Shown here piece after piece: positions 34,901 through 45,750 of a stretch of 64,000 nucleotides of DNA. Positions within the stretch are counted from its first letter, which is position 1. Each line of letters begins with the position of its first letter. The stretch covers positions 13,353,177 through 13,417,176 of the forward strand of contig CM076654.1 in the NCBI GenBank assembly GCA_038496675.1, written 5' to 3'. The stretch comes from Rachycentron canadum (Eukaryota; Chordata; Actinopteri; Carangiformes; Rachycentridae). Under the pieces are notes generated by a model. That model was not told the origin of the DNA. It saw only the letters and a list, made by a program, of their open reading frames with translations, and ran no database searches. A program made the translations under genes and the position numbers.

Positions 34901-37900
34901 GCGAGGATGCATTACTAATCGGTTGAGACATGGTCATATTTTCACGAACAGACTTAATGTCCCAAGAGATACAGTCAAGAATATTTCAATCATGAAATAT
35001 GTTGATGTCTTACTTTTGTAAAATAAATATACAAAAACAAATGATTAAGAAGTTACAACACCTCTAACATGAACTTGTAATTTCACGTATTGAGAAATGT
35101 TTTTATTTAAATATCAATTAGATTAACTGGCTCACTGTTGCATATCTCCGAGTTAGAGCATTGAATAATAGCCAAAACAGTTTCAGCGGAATATTATGAC
35201 ATAACAGCCCATTTGGATCTAAAATGCCATCACTTCATTTAATCCTTAGAGGCATTTAAGTTAAATTGTCATAATCAGTCTATGAATTTGTGAGTTATGG
35301 CTAATCACGTCTTTTGTGCTGTCACTGTGACCTTTGACCATCAAAATCTAATCAGTTCATCCTTGGGCACCACTGTGCCAAAAGGCTTTATCATTAATAT
35401 CCTGTTCATGAGAATGGGATGGATGGACAACCCGAAAACATAATGCCTCCATCCCTGGCCATTGCCAGTGTGGAGGCATAAAAACATAACACACAGCCAT
35501 ATCTACCCACCCTGTTGACATGAAGGTACATCTAACAGAGTGCCATCATGTTTGAGGCCCTGGGCTCAGTTAGAACAGTAGAGGTCATTTAGGACAATAA
35601 ACTTGAGGCATCAATATTCTGATTAGGCCAGTGTAAAAAAAAATGATAAAAACAGTCAGCATACATAACATTCTGCTTCTGGTCTATGTCTTGCATCTGA
35701 CAACCCTCTTGTTTGTAATTTACATCACTGTCTATCTCAGTTGGGAACCAGGATTCATGGTAAACAGAAGCAGAAGCAGCTTAAGCAAGTTACTGTTATA
35801 TATCACATATTATTATATTAATATTATACTATATTAAGGGAAATGAAACATTGTGTTACCTGAAGGTTATTGAGAGGGTCCATCTTCATCACAGGTCCCA
35901 CAGTATTGAGGGGAAGTGTCACTTCAATACTCTGGTTTGGGCTGAGAGGAGTGAGAACCTGGAGTGGACCAGCTGGAGCAAGACCAAAGCTACAGAGAAA
36001 CATAGAAAGTACAGGTGAGGTTGAGTGTCACAAGCTGTGTACATTTACAGAAATCTCAGCATCTAATCTAATCTTACCTGTTTCTGTTAAACTGGATGGC
36101 AAAATCAGTCATGACACTCATAGCTTTATTAGTGAGGGTCATCTCCATTTGGACAACCCCTGAGCGACGTGCAAAAGTGCCTGATATCTCCAGACCCTTG
36201 GCCTTCATGGCAGGCAGCCAAACCTTAAAGAGAGACAAGATCAATTATTTTATTGGTGATCCACCACCAGTGTTACATCACTGTTGTATGTCCCATCTTA
36301 TCAAGACTCACTGTTTTTGGGGGGCTGTAGGCTCCCATAGGCATTCCAACTCCACCACCAAGATCAAACAAGTCATCCAGACCACCGCTGACAGGGGCAC
36401 TGAAAGAGGCTGGCATTGCAGCTGGAGCAGCACCAAAACCTGCCCCCATCTGTGGATCACAAAGTAACACGTTAGCTTAACACAATCAGTGTCAACGTAT
36501 ATGGAGCAAAAAAAAAACAAAAAACCTCACAAGACAAAATTACTTACAGCAGGACTTCCTCCAAGATCTCCACCAAGCTGGGTAGGGGGAAGAAGCACAA
36601 ACAAGTCAGGTTGTCTGTTGATGCAGTATTAAATAATACTGTGGGAAGTTTGAAGAGGATGGACGGAGGGTGTGAGGGTCTAAAATGTTGTTCAGTGAAT
36701 GACAGCTATGGGGTTTACACTACCAACGTGTAAAAGCAAGGTGACACAAGTACAGGAACATTTTCCCTTTTATGTAACTGTTCTTTTACTGTCCTCACAA
36801 GGCCAAATCAGTGTTTATTGAAATCCAATAGTTTTTGTTCAAATGCTACTCACTAGATGCAGCTATTGTGGTAATGAAAAGGGGGGTACAGTGAGGTGGT
36901 GGGAAAAAAAAAATTGTGATTCCACACAGCTACATAGCTAAACTATTGTGCAAACTATTCCCCCAAAAACAAAAGAACACAGTGGTAAGATTAACTAAAA
37001 TCTCACCTAAAGGGGGCAGGAAATAAACAATGTAATATAAAGTGCAAACAGGCACAGTTCAAATGGTGGGAAGGACTACTCAGAGGACACAGTGGTACAA
37101 CAGGGGACAAGGCGGGGTTCTATGCTGTGCTGGCCTTTACTGGTCCAGTGTGGTCCCCTGGACCAACCTCAGTGGGACTGTAATCGGGGGGCGATGGGGA
37201 CTGATGTGGGAGCTGAGGTGACTGAGGAGTGTCCGTCCGCAGGGGAATGGGTGGCTGATTGAAAGACCAAACACAATTGCAGAGCCCAGAGATAAGAGAA
37301 GAGATGGACTCAAGGACACCATGCTTACTGTACACGTCACAATAATAACTGATGATAAATGATGAATGAAAATGTCAGACCAGTGCATGAGAACTACAGT
37401 AAAACAGCAGTGGTTAAAATCAGTCCTCTAAAATAGCCTGAACATGGTTTATTATACATGTTGTCCCCTCTCCCTCTGTGTAGTTACCGGCTCAGACTCA
37501 TCCCCCATCTGCAGGTGCAGCGTTGAACAAAGAAAGGAAAACACAGAAGGATCAAAAAAAAAAAAAAAGCACCAGAAGATAGAAAAAGACAAAACACAAA
37601 GATACATTACCGTCACTAGTTCCCACTGACATTAAGCCTATTACTTAAGTCAAACAGGATGTGTTATACCTCTCAGAACATGACAGCTTCTCTCAAACTG
37701 TGTGTTGACCTACCAGGCTGTCCAGTCCTCCGCCAAGAAGGTCCATAGCACCCATTTGCATGCCAGATGAGGGGGGTGGTGGTCCTGTTGTGGTAGGAGG
37801 TGTCAGGTCCAGATTAAGCAGATCTCCAAGGAGATCTCCCTGCGATGGGATGACAGCAGGGGGTGCCTCAGAAACTCCAGCAGCAGAACCTGCATCTGGG

Positions 37901-40900
37901 CTCTCAACACTCTCCCCACTATAAATAAAACAACACATGAAAAAAGAAAATACCATCAATTTAGATTATAATGGTGATATTTATTTGATTACTGTTCTGC
38001 AAACTACATATTCCTAATGATTTCCATATACACTGTAAACCTTATGTCATTTAACACCATCTAGTCGACTGAGAACAATGATTACTAGATGAGATGCGTT
38101 GCATTTGAAGGCAGGAGGAGCTGCACAGCTTGACACTGGTGGAAAGCGTGTTACTCAGCAGATTTGAAGGAAGCCATAGCAGCAGAGTCAAGAAGCTAGG
38201 TCCACATGAGTAAACAATCCCCTTTTCCTGCAGTGTGGGGAAAAAAAAAAAAAAAAAATGCATGACTCACGATCCAGCACTGCCAGGCAGTCTCTTGTGC
38301 TGAACACCACGGCTTCCCTCAACAAAGGCACTCGGTGGCTTGTGGTAGACAGAGGCCAGAGTACCAATGTGGCAGATGAGCTCCTCCAGCAGCGTGGGCT
38401 CAATCAGATCTGTCTCTTCAGAAATCAGGGGCTTCTCAGCCAGAACCACCTCCTTGGCAGCCACAGGGTCTGTGGAAAGCAGACGCCAGTAGATGTAGCC
38501 ACGGTCCCTGAGGTCTGGGTTATCAGAATCCTGTGGACGGAGGTGGAGGCATGAGAAAGAGGGATTACTATTTATGGAGCATGTTTAATAAATACTTAAT
38601 GTTAGACTCTTTCCTATCTTGGCCCCAATATGTGAGACTGAGCAGTGACTCAAAGATATTGAAAACAAAGTCAGCATTAGGGTAGAGCTAGGATTTGGAT
38701 TATGTATGAGGCAACACTTACACTGCACATATTAGTATCTTTATCTGTGCAGTAATTTTCAAGTAAGAATTTGAGTTTAGTGAGTAAATATCTTGTAATA
38801 AGACTAAAGGTATGAGACATATCCGCTCCCCTCTCCTGCTTTCTCCCTGCGTTTGTTCTATCTAAGGTTCTTGCACGGATACAGTTTCCAGTTAATGTAG
38901 TTTCATCTATACACTGTAACACTAATTAATCCAATACTGCAGATAAGCCCTGTAATGGATGATGTGACGCTTATGATACTTGAAGACATTCTGTCAGAGA
39001 CCTTGGCTCAACTACAGTCATTTTTGAAATGAAACAACAGTTGTTGGTGTTGTTTCTTATTGTCTGTCATTCTCTGTACATAAATAGGCCAAAAAAAAAA
39101 AAAAAGGACAAAAGCGCCTAAACTTTTGAATATGTATGATCATCATAAAACATCAACAATGATCATGCTAGGTTAATTCAAAGCTGTACACCTTTCCCTT
39201 GACTATGTTGTGTGATGAGTAGATTAAACCATGTAATGTATTCTAGATGGTGTGCTGAACTACATTTAAAATTAAACATTTTGTTAAATAGATTTTATAG
39301 CTATTTTATGTCATTTACCTATTGAAGATTTTTTAAATTAATTCATTACTTTAAACTATTAAAATGCAATTATTGTTAACTGCAGAATAAGCTCAAACCA
39401 CTAAAGTCATTAGTATGGTAAGTGAAAGGTTTGGATCCATAATGCTATTACAATACTCCAGAGGCTCTGCAAAGATAAAAGTTGCGAGAAACTCTCTGGA
39501 AAAGATGCAAAAATAAGAGCTAAGAAGCCTTGTTGACAAGAACCTATTACTCAAAACTGAGGAAAAAAATATAAAGTTTAGAGAGGTAGACAGCGAAGTG
39601 AAGACTGTCAAACATCTGTAGATGGTATGGACATGAAATACATGTGACAAACTGTGTATGTGCATGTTTCCCACCTGTGTGGCCAGGCTCAGCACCTGCT
39701 GCACCAGCTCCTGGGTCTCAGTAGGCTTTTTCAGGAACAACTTGACGATTGCTGTCAGTAACTGCAACTGCACCTAAAGGGCCGAGTGAACACATACCGT
39801 ACATTACAACCAGACTGTATATAAAAATGGACGTAGCCACCATTGCTGAAAAGTGAAGCCAATACTGAAGAGCCTTAAACCTGTATTCTATCTAATGACC
39901 ATCAGGGTGCGACTCCGCTGATTGTAAAAGGAAGCCTGTTTTTATAGAAGTCTAAAGGAATTGCCCAAACTCTTCACTTCATTTATTACCTCTGTAAAAT
40001 GTTTTCTAATGAGTTTATGCTCTTAAATTGCAAATCTTCGTCTATACAACATAATGTACAGTTTTTGAATTATGGTCCCATTTTGAGGAAAAGACAATAA
40101 CGTAGTGTAAGCATTACGGCGTGGCTACCGCGTGATTGACAGACTGTACCACACACGGTGACCTGCCAGAGAAAGCACAGAGCAGGTCAGAGCCACCCAT
40201 CACTCCTCCTCAACTCTACCTTCTTCTGGTTTCAAAAAAACCAACATGACAACTCTATAGTCTTCAAAATGGCAGTTCACAACTAATGGGTGATATCACA
40301 TTGGGTTGCCACTTGGTTACCACAGCTCACAAACTACTCACATACTATTCACTGCTCAGAAAAGAGAACAAAGGGGATGATTGCTCCAGTCATGTGGTTC
40401 TGTACAAGCTTATGACGAAGCAATCTACATATACTCCATATAATCAGAAAAAAAACATCTCCAAGGAATTACTTTGCATCCACTCCATAGGGGGAGCTGT
40501 GTGATCAAGTACAGCTTGGTTTACCACCGCAATGGACTGTGGCAGAATGTACTTTAGAGTAAATGTTTCTCTGCAAAACATGCCTTTTTGCCAAATCCAA
40601 AAATGTAACTCAATTAGTGTAGTGTCTTGTAATTAAGCAGAAAAATCCAATATTTTATTTATTTAGGATTCTTGATTTCTCTCATGGATAGATTGTCAGT
40701 TAAGACCAGTTTTCTGCATTACTTCTGTGTTTGTGTAAGTTATGTCACCACCACTTTTATTTACAACTACAAAAACGAAAGTGTGCCGTACTGCTTGCAC
40801 TGACTGCAAATTAGTGCTACCACCGTCACTTCACTTTAAACACACCTGAGTGCTTTCATCGTGGAAACCCTCTAAAAAGCTCTCCAGCAGTTCGTCAGCG

Positions 40901-42650
40901 TTGTCAATGCGCTCAGCGTACTCTCCAACAATCCAGATCATGGCAGCACGTGCCTCCGGCTCATCCAGGGAGTCCAAGTTTTCACACAGAGTGGCAATCA
41001 CACTCTCGTACCTGAAAGCAGTCACATGAAACAACATGCGCTCAAACGTTGCAATGTATTAGGAGAGACAAGAAAATAAACAATGTGAATTACTGTAATT
41101 AACTTAAAGTTGCATTAGTATATTTTTGGCAAATAGGGACAGAAAAATCAATAGCAGCAGTCACAAAGCAACATTAACAATAACCTGGGGGTGTGTTTTC
41201 TTTCAGTCTGACAAATGTAAATCCAATACCTTTTTGGTTAAACACCAAAGTCTGCAATTGGCTCCTTTTACATTCTACAGACAAGTTTGCCTTTCTGTTT
41301 AAGAGAATGCAGGCAACTGCAGGGAGCAACATCATCACATGCAGTTACAGAGCTCACACAGTTGCAGATTCATGTATTCTCGGCTGAAGGTAAAGTTATG
41401 GTGTCTCTGTTTTAACAGCACTGTCTCCGTTTAGCATGTTCACATCACTGCCAGTCTGAGCCAGAGCTAATAAATACCTGTGGCTATTGCAGAGTCATTT
41501 GACCTGGGACTGAATGCCAATTATACCCCTTCAAAGATTAAAAATAATAAACAGGTCTTTGTGAGTTTAATCAGTGTAAAAGGGGCTTAATATTCACTCA
41601 CTGTATAGATCTGGTTTGGTGTTTGGGTCCTTCATTTGCTAGATTTTCAACCAGCTTCTGTTTTCTCCTGTACCTAATGAAATGTTTCTTATCTGAAATC
41701 TGATTTCTGCATTATAACCAAATCTAGTTACATATTACTTACAAGATATGCGGAGGTAGAAAGATTTAGTTGGTGTCTACCTAATTTTCATTAGGTAGTG
41801 ACTCATACAGCTAAAGGCTTGAACCATGCCAAGGGGTAAGATTTGCAAAGCCACTTCCATGGAGCCTCGCAACCCCAGGGTGACAGTCTACTGCTGTGTG
41901 GCACCTGAATCCCCTTTGTTGGAACCACAGCAGAAGTCACGCTCCAGCCAAATGTATCTGACCTTTGACCAGGTGCAATCCAGGACAGGTTGTAGAGGGC
42001 TGTGTGCTACAAACACACACTCTGTGCTACTGCTAATTTCCTTCTTTAAAACCTCTTCTCCATTTAACACTTTTTGCCTATGTAAAGACCAAGACAATTT
42101 AAACTCTGTCAGTGGACCGTTCGGGGTATAGCAGCTTGTGAATAACTTATTTACTATAACTGACATGTAAATATCAAATAGCAATGCAAAGCATGTAGTA
42201 GGTCATAAAATGTCATATCTAACAATGTTGTGGTGCGATGCCTATAAATACAAGTGACTTTGCTTCAGGTGCATGATAAATGTTAGATTTGTATGAAGAA
42301 TTAAACAGCAATTGCAAACTAAACTAAAGGTGCACAACTCCCGTTTCCATAATAAAGTAAGCACTTTAGATTCATAATTTTGTGGAATCATTAAGACTTC
42401 AAACCTTACTAAATACATCAAGTGTTAAAAAAATGACCACTCTGCAGTATTAGAGGGGACCTACTTGTTGGGGTACTTGCGGAAAATGTCCTTGATGACC
42501 ACAATGGCCTCCTGCACCACATAGTTGACCTTAGTCTGGATGAGGTCTAAAAGGGTACTGACACAACGCTCTGCAGATTGCTAATGAATGGAGAAAAAAA
42601 TAATTTTAAATTATAGGCCTTCACATTATACAATAGGAACAGACACTGTT

Positions 42651-42704
<54 letters not shown>

Positions 42705-45269
42705 CATTGATTTGTCTATTGTTTTTCAAACGAGGCTTTTTGAAAATTAAATCCAATTGAAGCAAAAATAAAAAAGCAATTTTTATGTTTTAACCCTAAG
42801 TTAAATCATTAAAGCCTTGGGTTCAATAGTAAACAACTGTGTGGTACTTATGAGGACAAACATATATATCATGTTGAATAACTTCAGTGTATTTTGGCAG
42901 AAATCCAGAGCACTGACATTGATCTGACTCTAAAAACCAGTAAACAGTTTTATAAAATGCCCCTTTATCCTTGAACCACATAGTTACACAGTATTACAAC
43001 ATCTCCACCCACCTCTACTTTGATGGCACAGCGGCCAATGGCTCTGACCGCTTTACGAACAAAGTCCACATCCACCTCAGTGGCATACTCCTTCAGCTCA
43101 GCCAGCACCTACAGAAAGACAGATGAATGTCCATGTCGCTCAGATTATCTTGTTGACAATATGTTTTCTTTCTTAAGCACACACTGAGACAACAGTGTAT
43201 TATAGCTGTGGGTGTGATACCTGGGCGATGTTGGCTTGAGATGCAAGGCGAATCATGATGTCCAGCTTCTCCAGTTTGACATAGATTGGATCATTGTACT
43301 TTACAAAGAACACCTTCATCTCATGTTTCAGGATCTCTGGGCTAAAAAGGGACAACAGACAACAAAGCAAAAACAATCTTAATGAATTGTACTGCACTAC
43401 AGTTCAACAACTTTTATTAGGGGCTGATAATTGTACAGAAAAAAGTTTGTCCCCAGGTCACCACCGCAGACCTACCGTCTCTGTACAATGAGATTGATGT
43501 TTCTAAGTGCCACATATTGCAACTCAGGTTCAGCAGAGAGCAGAGTGACCAATGGAGGAGCGAGCTTCTTCAGCAGGGTGCCATAGTAGTCCAAGTCTTT
43601 GGGCAGCATCTCCATGAACTTCATTAAAACTTTAACAGCTGACAACACCACTGCAGAGTTGGCATGGGAGAGCCGAGGGGTCACACGCTCACAGATGCTA
43701 ACAGATTTTAATGATATCAGGAGGAAAACAGGGAGGAAAATTAAACTGAGTTTACCATGACTCTGTGCTAAATGACATGCAGTGTTAATAAAGGCTTTTA
43801 CCTTTGGGACTCACGATCATCGCGAGGTGTGTAATTAGCCAGGCAGTCAAGAATGAATATCTGTCCCCACTCTGTGCACTCATTTAAAGCTGTCAGCAAC
43901 TTGTTGATGGTCTGGGGGTTTAGGTCCAGTAGATTACTGTTAGGATGGGACTCAGCTATCTCAGACAGCGCTGCCACTGCATTTGCTACAACCTAAAGAG
44001 AACAGATAAATACAAACAGAAAATGTAGGACCCAACAGTCATGTTAGGATGTAAAAGAGAGGGCATTTTACTAACACCATTGTGTTATTATGTTGAGAAT
44101 TTGTATTTTACGTCTTATCAGTGAAAGGCAGAGCTGGGGTGTGTAGCCAGTGTGTCACCCTGAGTCAGGCTCAACGGCCAGCTTGAAGTCATACCATGGG
44201 GTTGGAGTCGGAGATGAGATCTTTGAGGGTGTCCAGGAAGCCTTGGTCCTCTACCAACTGGGCATTGATATCATGGAGCTTTGCTACACACACAGCAGCT
44301 GTCTTCCTTACATAAGGGTCTTCATCCTTCAGACATTTCCTCAGTGGCTCACAAAGGTATTCAGTGATCTTATCCACACGAATGCAACCCATTGTGCGAA
44401 CAGCAAGAGCCCGGATGAGAGGGTTGGGGTCTTCACAATCCTGGGGGGGTGGATCAGAGAGATTATTTTTATCTCTATCATCCTACCTTATTTGCGAGAC
44501 ATTTTGATTTTATCTAACATTTATTTGTATTAGCATTCTGGAATAAAATGATCATATACAGATGTGACACCACTGTTGTAGGATGATGAGAGGAAATAAA
44601 TGAAAAAGCACCTTCAAAGACTATGGGTGGCTCTATCTAACCTAAACTGATACCTTCAGGTAATTGTAATTATCTCACTGATGGAACAGGTTCAAGAGCT
44701 GCCCAAAACAGCATGCATGGGTGGATTCAAATTAGCAAGGACACTAACACTTTAATGAGATTTACCTTCACAAACGTGTTAACAGCCATAATAGCCATGT
44801 CTGGCTGACTCTTGGCATAGTTCATCAGGTAGAGGTAGACCAGCTTTTTCAGTTCTAGGTTGTCTGTCTGCATGCAGTTCACAACATCTGGGAACAGAGC
44901 GCTGGAGGAGGCAGAGAATGATATGTGATTACTGACTAAAAATGGAAGGTAATGAGTTACAGTGCATCATTAAAATGTGGGGTGTTTCTGATTTTCCTTC
45001 CACTTGCTCACCTGACATCCTTGCCAACTGTCATAGACGCAATGACCTTCTTTACAGCCTCTTTCTTCTTCTCTTTCTTATCACTGTTCAGCTCTGCCTT
45101 GAGCTCAAAGATCTCCCCTGCACACACAACAGGAAAGAGGGCATCATTCATCATGGAGGTAATGGAGGGGGTCAAGGAATATTGAGCAGCACCCCAGTAG
45201 TCTCTTATACTGTTGGATGGTATTGGTTATCTGGGCTTTAAGTGTGTTTATTTATATATATACACACAT

Positions 45270-45305
<36 letters not shown>

Positions 45306-45698
45306 NNNNNNNNNNNNNNNNNNNNNNNNNNNNNNNNNNNNNNNNNNNNNNNNNNNNNNNNNNNNNNNNAGTTACGTCTTGATATTGATAAGAATATTTT
45401 TCTGGTATTGGTTATATGAAGATCCACAAAATTTCATGTAATCAAATTGATATACGTTGAGTTTTGCTCCACTCTCGCACTACATCTGTCAAAGCACACA
45501 TAAATCAAGAATCCCAATGCAAAGCTTTATTTTGAGAGTTCACTAAAGCTTTTATTGAATAATCACCCAGCCCCACACATTAACAGTCGGGGAACATGAG
45601 TTCAGCAACTAATAATGTGAACATTTTCTGCTGTGACCTCCAGAAGGCTCATGCAAGTGTCCCCTTTGTCACTAAAGTCGGTGATGTCAGTGACTAAA

Positions 45699-45750
<52 letters not shown>

